A DNA stretch of 62,761 bases, from contig JAKFVC010000053.1 in NCBI GenBank assembly GCA_021732415.1, forward strand, positions 30,001-92,761, read 5' to 3'. Position numbers and translations under genes: made by a program. The notes under the pieces are model-generated. The model was not told where the DNA came from. It worked only from the letters and a program-made list of their open reading frames with translations, and ran no database searches. Origin of the DNA: Planctomycetaceae bacterium (GTDB lineage: Bacteria > Planctomycetota > Planctomycetia > Planctomycetales > Planctomycetaceae). Below are positions 52,929 through 62,336 of the stretch, one piece after another. The first letter of the stretch is position 1. Each line of letters opens with the position of its first letter.

Positions 52929-54929
52929 TTACGGCTTCCCGATCTTTCCCGTTTCCACGGGTTTCGGACGCATGGGTTTGAACAACACCATTGCCAGCGG
53001 CGGCAGTTGAATCGAAATGCTTTGCTGACAGCCGTGCATCGGTAGCGGATCGCTGTGCGTGCCGCCGAGATTCCCCAGGTTGGCTCCGCCGTAAATGCCC
53101 GCGTCTGAGTTCAGAATTTCTCCGTAATAGCCTGCCATTGGCACGCCGATGCGATAGTCGGGCCGTGGGACAGGTGTGAAATTCATCGCACAGATGATGA
53201 GATCGCCCGGTTGTTTTCCATAGCGGACGAAGGCGAACACGCTGTTCTGCCAGTCGTCACATTGCAGCCATTGGAAACCCTCGGGAGAGAAATCTCGCTC
53301 GTAGAGGCACGGTTCGCGGCGATACAACGCGTTCAAATCGCCGACCAACTGCCGCAGGCCGTCATGCAGATGCTGGCCGCGCAGATTCCAGTCAAGCTCC
53401 CCTTCGTGCTGCCATTCGTGCCATTGGCCGAGTTCGCAGCCCATGAACAACAGCTTTTTCCCCGGTTGCAGATATTGGTAGCCGTACAGCAACCGCAAAT
53501 TGGCAAACTTCTGCCATGGGTCACCCGGCATCTGCGAGAGCAACGATTTCTTACCGTGTACCACTTCGTCATGCGATAGTGCCAGGACGAAATTCTCCGA
53601 GAAGGCATAGACCATCCGGAAGGACAGATCTCCCTGGTGATGAGCCCGATGGATGGGATCTTTGCGGACGTACCGCAACGTATCGTTCATCCAACCCATG
53701 TCCCACTTCATGTTGAAGCCGAGACCACCGTTGTAAACCGGCTGCGACACCCCACCCCAGGCGGTCGATTCCTCGGCGATCGTCAGGATGCCGGGGAACG
53801 CCCCGTGGACCATGACGTTCATATCTTTGAGGAATTGCTCGGCTTCGAGGTTCTCGCGGCCCCCGTATTGATTCGGGACCCATTCCCCTTCCTTGCGGGA
53901 ATAGTCGAGGTACAACATCGATGCGACCGCGTCGACGCGCAGGCCGTCAATGTGATATTTGTCGAGCCAGAACCGGGCACTCGACAACAGGAAATTGCGG
54001 ACTTCGTTGCGTCCGAAGTTGAAGACCAGCGTCCCCCAGTCGGGGTGCGAACCTTGCCGCGGATCAGCGTGTTCGTAGAGGCACGTGCCGTCGAATGCCG
54101 CCAAGCCATGGGCATCAACCGGGAAGTGGGCCGGAACCCAATCGACGAGTACGCCAATTCCTGCCTGATGGCAGTGATCGACGAAGAAGCGAAAATCGTC
54201 CGGCGTTCCGAACCGACTGGTCGGAGCAAAGTAGCCGACGGTCTGATATCCCCACGAACCGTCGAACGGGTGCTCGGTGATCGGCAGCAACTGCAGATGG
54301 GTGTAGCCCATTTCCTGACAATACGCGACCAGTTGCTCGGCCAGCTCGCGGTAGTTGAAAAACAGGCGGCCATCGTGCGGCTTGCGCCATGAACCGAGGT
54401 GGACTTCGTAGATCGAAATCGGCTTCTCGTGCCAATTGACCTTCTTGCGATAGTCCATCCAGCCGCCGTCGTTCCACTTGTATTGCTCGAGGTCGTAGAC
54501 GATCGACGCCGACTTGGGACGCATTTCCCAGTAGAAGGCGTAGGGGTCTGACTTCTCCGTGAACTGGCCGTGAGCATTCACCAGTCCGTATTTGTAGGCC
54601 ATGCCGGACTTCATACCCGGCATGAAGACGGTCCAGATGCCGTCGTTGGAGGAATTCATCCAGAAGCGGCCGTGGGTCCAGTGCGTCATATCGCACAGGA
54701 TGGAGACTTCGCGGGCATTGGGTGCCCAGACGGCGAAGCGGACTCCCGCCTGGCCGTCGACAATTTCCGGATGAGCACCCAGTTGATGATACATTTCCGA
54801 GTGCATGCCACACCGCATCGTTTGAAGGTCAGATTCCAGGAATAATTGACGTCGCGGCCCGCGGGGGCCGGTCCGCCAGGGAACTCGAGGAACCGTCGTC
54901 TGAATCGAAAAACAAAAATCGTTCCGCAT
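52929..54929 (-). CDS. glgB: 1,4-alpha-glucan branching enzyme
   Basis: GH13 branching enzyme that makes alpha-1,6 branches in glycogen (up to 666 aa). CBM48 domain (about 40-160: [31 protein letters not shown]), catalytic barrel, and C-terminal domain. GH13 regions: VDWVPAHF (region I), GLRVDAVAS with the nucleophile Asp, ILTIAEEST with the acid/base Glu, and [10 protein letters not shown] with the stabilising Asp. The [15 protein letters not shown] region is typical of GlgB. The start is ambiguous: ATG at 54929 (with GGAG ~12 nt upstream) adds ~37 residues unlike other GlgB; the ATG at 54818 begins close to the domain. The end has a short [10 protein letters not shown] tail. No other glycogen gene is adjacent. 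Confidence 0.95.
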   Translation of the reverse strand: MRNDFCFSIQTTVPRVPWRTGPRGPRRQLFLESDLQTMRCGMHSEMYHQLGAHPEIVDGQAGVRFAVWAPNAREVSILCDMTHWTHGRFWMNSSNDGIWTVFMPGMKSGMAYKYGLVNAHGQFTEKSDPYAFYWEMRPKSASIVYDLEQYKWNDGGWMDYRKKVNWHEKPISIYEVHLGSWRKPHDGRLFFNYRELAEQLVAYCQEMGYTHLQLLPITEHPFDGSWGYQTVGYFAPTSRFGTPDDFRFFVDHCHQAGIGVLVDWVPAHFPVDAHGLAAFDGTCLYEHADPRQGSHPDWGTLVFNFGRNEVRNFLLSSARFWLDKYHIDGLRVDAVASMLYLDYSRKEGEWVPNQYGGRENLEAEQFLKDMNVMVHGAFPGILTIAEESTAWGGVSQPVYNGGLGFNMKWDMGWMNDTLRYVRKDPIHRAHHQGDLSFRMVYAFSENFVLALSHDEVVHGKKSLLSQMPGDPWQKFANLRLLYGYQYLQPGKKLLFMGCELGQWHEWQHEGELDWNLRGQHLHDGLRQLVGDLNALYRREPCLYERDFSPEGFQWLQCDDWQNSVFAFVRYGKQPGDLIICAMNFTPVPRPDYRIGVPMAGYYGEILNSDAGIYGGANLGNLGGTHSDPLPMHGCQQSISIQLPPLAMVLFKPMRPKPVETGKIGKP

Positions 54930-55614
54930 GGCCCCGTTCTCCGCCCCTCTATCTTAACACGACCCGCCACGAGACTCTTTCGAGTGCGATGTTTGTCGCA
55001 CGAAAAAGAGGTCGCCGCTGGCCGCGTAAACAATCATGATTCAGTGAGTGCATTGGTGAGCGCATCACTGAATCAAGTTCGTCTGGCGGAATCGGGGGAC
55101 TTGAACCGCTGGCAACACTGATGCACAGCTTGCCGGGCAGGTAGACCTTAAGCTGCTAACCATCGCTGCGACCCAGAAAAACTGTAGGGACCGCAACGAC
55201 CGCAGCAGCCGAGCCTGGGCTTATGCTGCAGAAACAAGCAGATTTTCTCAAGGTCGCAGAGCAGATCCATTATACACGGCGTAGACTTCAGACGTTACTG
55301 ACGAAAGAAAATCGAAGCCCGTAGGATGGCCGCCCCGGCCGTCTGCCACATAGTTGCAGAGACAACTAGAGCGGTATTACCAAATGTTGGCTCAATTGAA
55401 AGGGTGTGAGAGTATGAGTGTGCGAGAGTGACGGAGAGACGGTGCAGTCCCAGAAATTGGGCAGGCCTTCACCCTCACACTCTCCTACCCCGATACCCTC
55501 ACACACTCAATTCTCGCAATCAATTGGCTAAAGCACTATGAGAGTGCCCATCCTACGAACCTTGACCGGATTGCCGATTCTCGTGCCACCGCCTCGCTAA
55601 CGACCGTGACTGGT
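54930..55614. other. Intergenic stretch with a tRNA-like piece and palindromes
   Basis: A ~685-base gap. On minus, 55084-55275 reads as a possible RNA: TATAAT (55269-55274) is followed by ~190 nt that end in GGTTCAAGTCCCCCGATTCC plus GCCA, like the T arm and acceptor of a tRNA, with GGCAA/TTGCC before it like a long variable arm. It does not fold as a complete tRNA (no matching 5' acceptor strand). An R12 arm (55320-55346) and an inverted pair built on TGTGAGAGTATGAGTGTG / CACACTCTC (about 55395-55510) follow. No gene is seen. Confidence 0.35.
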
Positions 55615-56550
55615 ATGACGCGTTTGCTGTTTTTAACGATTGGGCCATTCGCGATCATGACGATCGCCTACTGGGTGGCCGCGCCCCCGTCGTCAGCAGC
55701 CGTTGTCAGCCCTGATTCCGCCACGGCTCGTAAGTCATTTCACCCGCTCGACCGCAGTATTCCCAAGGACCTGACCACCCGCTGCCAGGCCTCGGCAGCC
55801 CGGTTGCGACAAGTCCTGCCTGCAGATTTCCAGATCGTCACCCGCGCCCCGTTCTTAATTGCCGGGGATCTGCCGGAATCGACACTCCAGAAAGTGTATT
55901 CCGATGTGATCGGCCCAGTCGCGCGAGCCTTGCGAGAAACCTACTTTGAGACTTCCCCGAAACTCCCGATTACCATCGTGATCTGCTCGACGGAAGATTT
56001 GTTTCGACAGCTTGCTAAGGACTGGGACGGGCATCTCGAATCGGGCTATCACGGCTACTACCAACGAGACAAACGCCGCATCTTGCTGGACTTGGAAGCG
56101 GGCAACGGATCTCTGGCCCACGAGTTGACCCATGCCTTATCTCACGCGGATTGTGAGCAACTCCCTGAATGGTTCGATGAGGGCCTGGGAGCACTGCACG
56201 AAGAAGCGTCCTACACAGCGAAAGGCCGGGGACTCTTCGGACTTCCGAACTGGCGCTGCAAATTGACCAAACAGGCGGCCAACTCCGGCCATTTGCCGAC
56301 GCTCGAAGCGTTAACCGACCCGACCACATTCCGTTCAGGAGACGTCGGGCTGAACTACGCCGTCGCCAGGTCGATGTGCCTCTTTCTGCAAGATCGCCAG
56401 GTGCTGCAGAAATACTACCAGGAGTTGAAAACCCGCTGGCCATCGGATCAACACGGGGTCTCGACCCTCTGCCGCGTGCTGGGGGTCAAGTCGGCATCCC
56501 AGGTGGAACGCCAATTTGCCGCGTGGGTGAAACGTCAGGCCTCTTCGTAG
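55615..56550 (+). CDS. Exported zinc metallopeptidase-like protein (HExxH)
   Basis: A 311-aa protein with an N-terminal hydrophobic segment (RLLFLTIGPFAIMTIAYWVA) that could be a signal anchor. The motif HELTHAL (about 169-175) plus EWFDEGLGALHEE (Glu near 189) is the HExxH...E pattern of gluzincin peptidases of the MA clan. The following NYAVARSMCLFL and VERQFAAWV segments also fit peptidase MA proteins from planctomycetes. Substrate unknown. Its last codons and the TAG stop lie inside the left arm of a repeat (R3). The ATG at 55615 is preferred over an upstream GTG (55606); no ribosome site is seen. Confidence 0.78.
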   Translation: MTRLLFLTIGPFAIMTIAYWVAAPPSSAAVVSPDSATARKSFHPLDRSIPKDLTTRCQASAARLRQVLPADFQIVTRAPFLIAGDLPESTLQKVYSDVIGPVARALRETYFETSPKLPITIVICSTEDLFRQLAKDWDGHLESGYHGYYQRDKRRILLDLEAGNGSLAHELTHALSHADCEQLPEWFDEGLGALHEEASYTAKGRGLFGLPNWRCKLTKQAANSGHLPTLEALTDPTTFRSGDVGLNYAVARSMCLFLQDRQVLQKYYQELKTRWPSDQHGVSTLCRVLGVKSASQVERQFAAWVKRQASS

Positions 56551-56840
56551 GCGAGCGTCCGGCGTAAGCCGGATGGTTGTCTTGCACGCGGCAAGTCACC
56601 CCAAACCTACCGAAATCTCAAGCAACCCATCTGTCGTCGTGCGGTAGCACGACGTTGTAGCCTGACTCTCTGAGTCGGGTGTATTTCTTGCGGTTTACCG
56701 CAAGCACCCGACTCGGAGAGTCAGGCTACAAGTCCGGCGGCTTACGCCGCCCAGGTCGCCGAAATGTTTAAGCGAAGGTTTTCTGTTGTTTGTACGTCGC
56801 TAACAACCATCCGGCTCACGCCGGACGCTCGCCTACGAAG
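56543..56840. repeat. Nested inverted repeats: R3 around R2
   Basis: Outer R3 arms CTTCGTAGGCGAGCGTCCGG... (56543-56580) and its complement (56803-56840), 38 bp with few differences. Inner R2 arms are GTAGCCTGACTCTCTGAGTC (56656-) and CCCGACTCGGAGAGTCAGGC (56710-). The left outer arm includes the stop codon of the peptidase gene. This region separates the converging peptidase and trpE genes. Confidence 0.85.
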
Positions 56841-56853
56841 AACGCGCCGCACT

Positions 56854-58338
56854 CTACAATTGCTGCTCCGCAACCTCAATCGCTTTCAGCATCCCCTGAG
56901 CTTTATTCAACGTCTCCTGGTATTCCGAAGTCGGATCGCTATCCGCAACAATCCCCGCCCCCGCTTGCACCGAAACCGTCTGCCCCTGCATCACCAGCGT
57001 GCGTAACGCAATGCACGTATCCATGTTCCCGGTGTAATCGAGATACCCCACGGCCCCCGCATACGGCCCGCGGCGATGTCGTTCCAGTTGGTCAATGATC
57101 TGCATGGCTCGCACCTTGGGAGCCCCCGAGACCGTCCCCGCCGGCAGGCCCGCTCGCAGAGCATCCAGTGCCGTCTTCCCCGGGGCCAGTTGACCCGTGA
57201 CGTTCGAAGTAATGTGCATCACGTGGCTATAAAACTCGACCTGCATCACTTCGCTCAGTTGGACGCTGCCGAATTCCGCCACACGCCCCACATCATTCCG
57301 AGCCAGATCAATGAGCATCACGTGCTCGGCTCGCTCTTTCGGATCCGCCAGCAATTCAGCAGCCAGTTGTTTATCTTCCGCCTCGGTCTTGCCGCGTTTG
57401 CGAGTTCCCGCCAGCGGCCGGATGGTGGTGTGGCCATCTTCCACGCGGACCATGATCTCCGGCGAACTGCCGATCAGATGGACTCGTGGAGTCCGCAGGA
57501 AAAACATGAACGGGCTCGGATTCACCACGCGCAATGCCCGGTAGATGTCCAACGGACGCGCATGCGATTCCCGCTGCAGACGCTGGCTGAGGACCACTTG
57601 AAAGATGTCGCCGGCGCGAATGTATTCCTTGCAGCTCTCGACAGCCGCTTCGAATTCCGCCTGCGTAAAGTTGGATTTGAAGGGTTTCGTCACCTCGGTC
57701 GTGACGGCGATATCGGTCAACTGCAGGTCTGAAGAACCGCGCTGCAATTGCCGGCAGATCTCATCCACTTGTCCGCAGGCTCGGTCGTATTCGGCCCGCA
57801 GATCTCCGGTTTGGGTCGAGGCCTGCGCAACAACCAGGATCGTCTTGCGGATCTGGTCGAAGATCACCATCCGGTTGTAGAACGCAAATGACAGATCGGG
57901 CAATTGGCGATCGTCGGGCGGTGGATTCGGCAGCCGCTCGGTGTAGCGAATGACATCGTACCCGGCATACCCGACAGCCCCGCCACAGAACCGAGGCAAC
58001 CCCGGCACCTGGACGCCGCGGTATTTGTCCATCATGTGCTGCAGTTCGATCAGGGGATCAGGGCATTCGCGTTCGGTCTTCCCGTTCTCATCGGTTATGA
58101 CCAACCGAGTCCCATACGCTTCCATTTGCAGATAGGGATCGGCCCCCAGAAAGCTGTATCTCCCAATTCGTTCGCCACCGACGACACTTTCGAAGAGAAA
58201 TGACGAGGCCCCGCGCTGGATCTGGCAATAAGCCGAAACGGGCGTCAGCGTATCGCTGAGCAACTGGCGATACACAGGTACAAGATTGCCTTGCTTGGCG
58301 AACTGGCAGAAGGCATCAAAATCCGGAAAGTAGGGCAT
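56854..58338 (-). CDS. trpE: Anthranilate synthase component I
   Basis: Anthranilate synthase large subunit: turns chorismate and ammonia/glutamine into anthranilate (494 aa). The inhibitor-site motif is [18 protein letters not shown] (LLES type), so it is likely feedback-inhibited by tryptophan. The chorismate-binding domain is clear: [107 protein letters not shown]-like [22 protein letters not shown] and [19 protein letters not shown]. No trpG or other trp gene is beside it. PabB/MenF are less likely because of the N-terminal TrpE domain. Confidence 0.95.
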   Translation of the reverse strand: MPYFPDFDAFCQFAKQGNLVPVYRQLLSDTLTPVSAYCQIQRGASSFLFESVVGGERIGRYSFLGADPYLQMEAYGTRLVITDENGKTERECPDPLIELQHMMDKYRGVQVPGLPRFCGGAVGYAGYDVIRYTERLPNPPPDDRQLPDLSFAFYNRMVIFDQIRKTILVVAQASTQTGDLRAEYDRACGQVDEICRQLQRGSSDLQLTDIAVTTEVTKPFKSNFTQAEFEAAVESCKEYIRAGDIFQVVLSQRLQRESHARPLDIYRALRVVNPSPFMFFLRTPRVHLIGSSPEIMVRVEDGHTTIRPLAGTRKRGKTEAEDKQLAAELLADPKERAEHVMLIDLARNDVGRVAEFGSVQLSEVMQVEFYSHVMHITSNVTGQLAPGKTALDALRAGLPAGTVSGAPKVRAMQIIDQLERHRRGPYAGAVGYLDYTGNMDTCIALRTLVMQGQTVSVQAGAGIVADSDPTSEYQETLNKAQGMLKAIEVAEQQL

Positions 58339-58457
58339 TCGTCAGGTCCGAAATCCAGAGAATCAAACGGCGCGGTCTCCCACGATATCCTTTGGATACC
58401 CGACGAGCAAGAAGGTTCACCCCCCGTGGCAGACGCTGCCAGCGTCTGTGCCCTGGC

Positions 58458-58640
58458 TTATTTACGAGTTGCCTTCGCGCAATCACGCTGGTCAGCCAGA
58501 ATTAGCTCAATAGCCTCAGATAAACTGCGACGACATTCATCTGCGGTTCTTCCCTGGCCGTTTGCTCCGGGAACTTCAGGACAAAAACCAATGTACCACT
58601 CGCCATCACGTTCTAGAATTGAGGTGTAGTCATTGGCCAT
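58458..58640 (-). CDS. HicB-like protein (orphan antitoxin type)
   Basis: A 60-aa protein with the HicB/UPF0150 core: DYTSILERDGEWYIGFCPEV, then PGANGQGRTADECRRSLSEAIELIL. HicB proteins are antitoxins that adopt a partial RNase H fold and neutralise HicA, an mRNA interferase. No HicA (about 60-80 aa with a dsRNA-binding-like fold) is recognisable on either side, and there is no C-terminal DNA-binding domain. It is thus an orphan, either a remnant or a member of the widespread solitary family. It follows trpE with a ~120-nt gap. Confidence 0.75.
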   Translation of the reverse strand: MANDYTSILERDGEWYIGFCPEVPGANGQGRTADECRRSLSEAIELILADQRDCAKATRK

Positions 58641-58695
58641 GATGAGCTTCTAGAACCATTGCGACCTGTTATCGAATTCGGGCGGTTTGCAGTTT

Positions 58696-58791
58696 GGGGT
58701 CGGGCGTTCAAATTTCAAAATTGGCCCGCCACCAACTCGTGAATTGACGATTGATCTCTCGGCCAATTTTGAAGTTTGAACACCCGACCCC
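58696..58791. repeat. Inverted repeat R9, copy 2
   Basis: Arms GGGGTCGGGCGTTCAAATTT... and complement AATTTTGAAGTTTGAACACC...CGACCCC, similar to 26252-26344, between hicB and the gamma-glutamyltransferase gene. Confidence 0.8.
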
Positions 58792-58798
58792 GGCTTTC

Positions 58799-60517
58799 TC
58801 AAAATCCGGCGGCTTTTCCGTGTTTCCGCGGATCACTGGCCCCTTGCAGTCCCTCCGGCAGCCGCGAAACTGCTTGCACAACGGCTGATTCCCCAGATCT
58901 CTGGACAATATGCCCACGTTGCTTCAGATGGGGAGCCGACGCGTTGAATAGCGGTGTTTCGAGCAGTAGCGCATCGGGCATCCACTGGTGATGCAGTCGC
59001 GGAGCCGGTACGGCAGCGCTTGGTGGCATGTCATAGCGGGTCAGATTGAGCAGCACCTGCAGGGTAGCACTGATGATTTTCGGCCCGCCGCTCGCCCCGA
59101 GAGCATGAACTGCTTTGCCGTTCTCAATCACAATCGTGGGCGTCATGCTTGATAGTGGACGCTTGCCGGCCTGCACCGCGTTGGCTTCTCCCTGGATCAG
59201 CCCAAACGCGTTCGGAGTTCCCGGCACGGCGGCAAAATCGTCCATTTCGTTGTTCAACACGATTCCAAACTGCGGCTCGACCACCCAGCTTCCGTAGAGA
59301 GTATTGACGGTCTCGGTGCAGGCGACCGCATTGCCCTGGGCATCCATGATCGAAAAATGGGTCGTTCCCGAATCCTTGGACGGCATGTATCGGCCGTAGG
59401 CTTCGGGGGGCTGCGTGAGATCCAGCTTGATCTTTTTCGCGAGCGATTTGGCGTACTCGGGACTCGTCAAGCGATCGACAGGCACCCGCACATAGTCGGG
59501 ATCGCCGAGAAATTCGGCCCGATCGGCGAACGCGTGCTTCAGGACTTCGGTTAAGACGTGTAGTGTCGCCGGGGCTTGACGGGTGTTCGCGGCAATTCTC
59601 AACCCAGAGTGATTACGCTCGACCTCCTGCAGTGTGTTGAGGGCTTCAATCAGCGCAACACCACCGCTCGATGGCGGGGGCATCGTGATCAAGTCGAACT
59701 TGTCAAAGCGTCCGCTGAGGGCTTTGCGTTCCGTGGGCTGGAATGCCGCCAGATCTTCCAGGCTGAGCCACTGCTTTCCGTTGGCTTTCGCGGCAGCCAC
59801 GATGGCTCGAGCCACTTCGCCCTGATAGAAGGCCTTCGCCCCGTTGCGCGAGATCATCTGCAGGACCGCGGCTTGCGGCGAGACAATCTTGTCTCCCAAT
59901 TTCAGGGGCCGTCCCTGGCGTAGATAACGGTCATAGAGGACACGGTACTGGTCTTTAAGTCCCGGCCGTTCAGCCATATCCCGCAAGACTTCGGCTTGAG
60001 TTTCCACTTCGTGCTGATCGGCAGGGAAACCCTCTGTCGCCAGGCGAATGGCGGGGGCGAGGACCCGTTCGAGACGCAGTTTTCCATACTGAGTGTGGGC
60101 ATGGCATAATCCGCCGACATGCCCGGGCACGGCAATCGCCAAGGGGCCGTGATAGCTCAATTCGGGAACTTGAGACTTGGGATCCTGGGGGTCAGCATAC
60201 GTATCACGAGTCGCCCTGGCGGGGGCTCGTTCGCGATAGTCGATGCAAATGGCCCGCTGTTGTTCGCGGTTCCAGATCAGCATGAATCCGCCACCACCGA
60301 TGCCGCTGCTGGCCGGTCGTAATACAGACAGAGCGAACCCGGTGGCCACGGCCGCGTCGACCACATTTCCACCTTGTTCGAGGATCTCGACCCCCGCTTG
60401 ACTGGCCAGCGGATGATCAGCTGCCACGACTCCGCGCGAATAGAAGATGCCATCTGCCGAATGGACGGGCATGGCCGAGCAGGCGATTAACAGTAAGGGC
60501 AGGCTAAGTCGCAGCAT
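58799..60517 (-). CDS. ggt: Gamma-glutamyltransferase
   Basis: Periplasmic Ntn-hydrolase (572 aa) that splits glutathione and moves the gamma-glutamyl group; made as a precursor that cleaves itself. A signal peptide (LSLPLLLIACSAMPVHSADG) is at the start. Heavy-chain signature: GVVAADHPLASQAGVEILEQ, GGNVVDAAVATGFALSVLRPASSGIGGGGF. The catalytic Thr of the small chain is in DSGTTHFSIMD (about Thr385, by analogy with E. coli Thr391). The later VVEPQFGIVLNNEMDDF and RPLSSMTPTIV are typical. The ATG at 60517 places the signal peptide properly; a frame 39 nt longer exists. Confidence 0.95.
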   Translation of the reverse strand: MLRLSLPLLLIACSAMPVHSADGIFYSRGVVAADHPLASQAGVEILEQGGNVVDAAVATGFALSVLRPASSGIGGGGFMLIWNREQQRAICIDYRERAPARATRDTYADPQDPKSQVPELSYHGPLAIAVPGHVGGLCHAHTQYGKLRLERVLAPAIRLATEGFPADQHEVETQAEVLRDMAERPGLKDQYRVLYDRYLRQGRPLKLGDKIVSPQAAVLQMISRNGAKAFYQGEVARAIVAAAKANGKQWLSLEDLAAFQPTERKALSGRFDKFDLITMPPPSSGGVALIEALNTLQEVERNHSGLRIAANTRQAPATLHVLTEVLKHAFADRAEFLGDPDYVRVPVDRLTSPEYAKSLAKKIKLDLTQPPEAYGRYMPSKDSGTTHFSIMDAQGNAVACTETVNTLYGSWVVEPQFGIVLNNEMDDFAAVPGTPNAFGLIQGEANAVQAGKRPLSSMTPTIVIENGKAVHALGASGGPKIISATLQVLLNLTRYDMPPSAAVPAPRLHHQWMPDALLLETPLFNASAPHLKQRGHIVQRSGESAVVQAVSRLPEGLQGASDPRKHGKAAGF

Positions 60518-61042
60518 GGCGGTTGATCCTCGGGAATGGCAAACGTCCTGTAACACCTTAGCGGAATCGTCCGAAGTTGCCTATTTGTACTTATCCCGGA
60601 GGGATTAGCGCACATATCCCGGAGGGATTAGCGCACATATCCCGGAGGGATTAAAGAGAGTAGCCGGTGGTTGAGCGCAGCGACACCACCGGTCAGCAGC
60701 ATTAAGCGTGTTCGACCCTGAAGGGGTCGCAGAGCAACGTTTCTGCGACCCCTTCAGGGTCGGAAATCTTCGCTTAACCCATTCCGGTGGTGTCGCTGCG
60801 CTCAACCACCGGCTACTCTCTGCGACCCCTCCGGGGTCAAAGCGCCCGACTCTGGGTAGTCTGGCTACGGTGGAAGACTTGACGCAATCGGAAAGGTCAC
60901 CTAGGATCACTTTCGTCATCCACGGCCCTTGCCTTCCCGAGAATCGTTCTCAAGTGCGCGGCCGTAATAATCCGATGATTGAGGCTGTCCCGGACGATTG
61001 TTAAAGTTCGTGACAACACACCGGTTCGTGATGACACACCAG
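60518..61042. other. Repeat-filled intergenic stretch upstream of ggt
   Basis: A 525-base gap between the diverging ggt and tRNA-Cys genes. Mostly repeats (see 60595-60868); the remainder up to 61042 shows no gene. It must hold the promoter of ggt and perhaps that of the tRNA. Confidence 0.6.
60595..60868. repeat. Composite repeat region: tandem and nested inverted units
   Basis: Three direct copies of TATCCCGGAGGGATTA(GCGCACA) (60595-60652), then an outer inverted pair GTAGCCGGTGGTTGAGCGCA... (60660-60692) and complement (60783-60815), with a CGACCCTGAAGGGGTCGCAG pair inside (60714-60735 and complement 60744-60765). A further GACCCCTCCGGGGTC hairpin lies at 60823-60838 and an R2-like hairpin at 60842-60868. 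Confidence 0.75.
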
Positions 61043-61115
61043 GGAGCCGTCGCCAAGAGGCCTAAGGCAGTGGATTGCAAATCCGCCACCGTCGGTTCAA
61101 ATCCGACCGGCTCCT
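61043..61115 (+). tRNA. tRNA-Cys (GCA)
   Basis: Complete cloverleaf. Acceptor GGAGCCG/CGGCTCC (7 bp), discriminator T as usual for tRNA-Cys, D arm GCC...GGC, anticodon stem GTGGA/TCCGC with loop TTGCAAA and anticodon GCA, T arm GTCGG TTCAAAT CCGAC. CCA is not encoded. The gene stands alone between repeats. Confidence 0.95.
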
Positions 61116-61185
61116 CTCATAGAAAACGGAAGTTCAACACTGCGTTGGACTTCCGTTTTTTCTTGCGCGGTGAATTGGCATTGGT

Positions 61186-61279
61186 CCCATAAGTCCCATC
61201 CGTTCCATAGGTCCCATTAAGAATGCATGGGACTTATGGGACATACGGGACCAATGGGACTTATGGGATGCGACCAGTC
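61186..61279. repeat. Palindromic GGGACTTATGGGAC-type repeat
   Basis: Several copies of GTCCCATAAGTCCCAT and of its complement ATGGGACTTATGGGAC face one another around 61231-61234 (ATGCAT). Direct copies such as GGGACTTATGGGACATACGG occur on the right side. It lies immediately before the methyltransferase ATG, and no ribosome site is visible between. Confidence 0.75.
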
Positions 61280-61281
61280 CT

Positions 61282-62136
61282 ATGGAAAGTCCTGGTGAAA
61301 CTCCTGAGAAGCCGCCTCGTCGGAAGGGCAACCGGCTGGATGGCAAACGCTGGATTCAGAATTCCATCAGCGTTTGGGGTGACATCCGCAAGTCCCCTGA
61401 CGAGCTGAAGCTCAAGCATCCGGCGATGTTTCCGGGGCAGCTTGTCGAACGGCTGATTGATTCGTTTTTGCCGCCGGAAGGTCGCGTCATCCTGGATCCC
61501 TTCAGCGGATCGGGCAGCACGGTTTGCGCCGCGGCACGGATGGGATTACAGGGAATCGGGCTGGAACTTTCTCCTGAGTACGTGCAACTCGGACGAGATC
61601 GGCTGGCCGGAATCACCACGGCCGCGGGCTGTGAAATCCATGAGAGTTCGGCATTTGATGTCGCCAAACACGTCGCCCCGAATTCTGTCGATATCTGCAT
61701 TACGTCGCCGCCCTACTGGAATATCCTCAATCAGAAACGGACCGCCGATCTGAAGTCGGTCCGCCATTACGGGAATCTGTCGTCGGACTTCGGCACGATC
61801 GAAGACTATGAGGAGTTCCTCGACACGCTGGCCCAAGTGTTTACGGATGTGTTGATCACGCTGAAGCCGCGGGCCTACTGTTGTATCGTGGTGATGGATC
61901 TTCGCAAGCGGGATCAGTTCTTCCCGTTTCATAGCGATCTGGCCGCTCGGCTGCAGAAGGTGGGATACAAGTATGACGACTTGATCATCTGGAATCGCCA
62001 GTCGGAGTACAACAACCTACGGCCGCTGGGATATCCGTCGGTGTTTCGGATTAATAAGGTGCACGAGTTTATCTTGTTGATGCAGAAGCCGCAGGTATCG
62101 TGGGACGGGTCTCCAGGCCCGTCCGGACCGAAATGA
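61282..62136 (+). CDS. DNA (N4/N6) methyltransferase
   Basis: SAM-dependent DNA-amino methyltransferase (284 aa). The SAM motif I DPFSGSGST (72-80) comes before the catalytic motif TSPPYW (141-146), an order found in N4-cytosine/N6-adenine enzymes of the beta type reversed. SPEYVQLGRDRL and IITWNR-like LIIWNRQSEYN and VHEFILLMQKP complete the fold. The specificity domain is small, so it resembles orphan modification enzymes; no restriction gene is nearby. After the final conserved VHEFILLMQKP (to about 270), the last 14 residues (QVSWDGSPGPSGPK) and the stop codon are encoded by an R1 element (62095-62260). Confidence 0.88.
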   Translation: MESPGETPEKPPRRKGNRLDGKRWIQNSISVWGDIRKSPDELKLKHPAMFPGQLVERLIDSFLPPEGRVILDPFSGSGSTVCAAARMGLQGIGLELSPEYVQLGRDRLAGITTAAGCEIHESSAFDVAKHVAPNSVDICITSPPYWNILNQKRTADLKSVRHYGNLSSDFGTIEDYEEFLDTLAQVFTDVLITLKPRAYCCIVVMDLRKRDQFFPFHSDLAARLQKVGYKYDDLIIWNRQSEYNNLRPLGYPSVFRINKVHEFILLMQKPQVSWDGSPGPSGPK

Positions 62137-62260
62137 TGGAGTTGTGATGGTCTTCACCCCTGCTGGAGTGAAATTCGATTCGCTTCCCGTCTTCGGGACG
62201 TCACGAACATCATAAACAGCAACGAAATGACGGGCGGGCCTGGAGACCCGTCCCACGATA
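62095..62260. repeat. R1 element overlapping methyltransferase 3' end
   Basis: Left arm GTATCGTGGGACGGGTCTCC... (62095-62126), right arm GGGCGGGCCTGGAGACCCGT... (62229-62260). The centre is unlike other copies and holds a ATTTCACTCC-type small palindrome (CACCCCTGCTGGAGTGAAAT near 62155-62175). It ends ~75 nt before the rRNA promoter. Confidence 0.85.
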
Positions 62261-62336
62261 TCAAGCATCAACACATGCCTGTGAGTGCCCTTTCAAACCA
62301 CTTGAAAACTCTCACGAATTTTTTTGTCTCCAGCGG

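Noticed and set aside
55084-55180. Complete tRNA gene on minus
   Set aside because: T arm and CCA-like end are present, but T stem has mismatches, spacing to the acceptor is one base short and no 5' acceptor strand matches.
60595-60868. CRISPR array
   Set aside because: Repeat units are directly adjacent or palindromic, spacers are absent or not of uniform size, and no cas gene is near.
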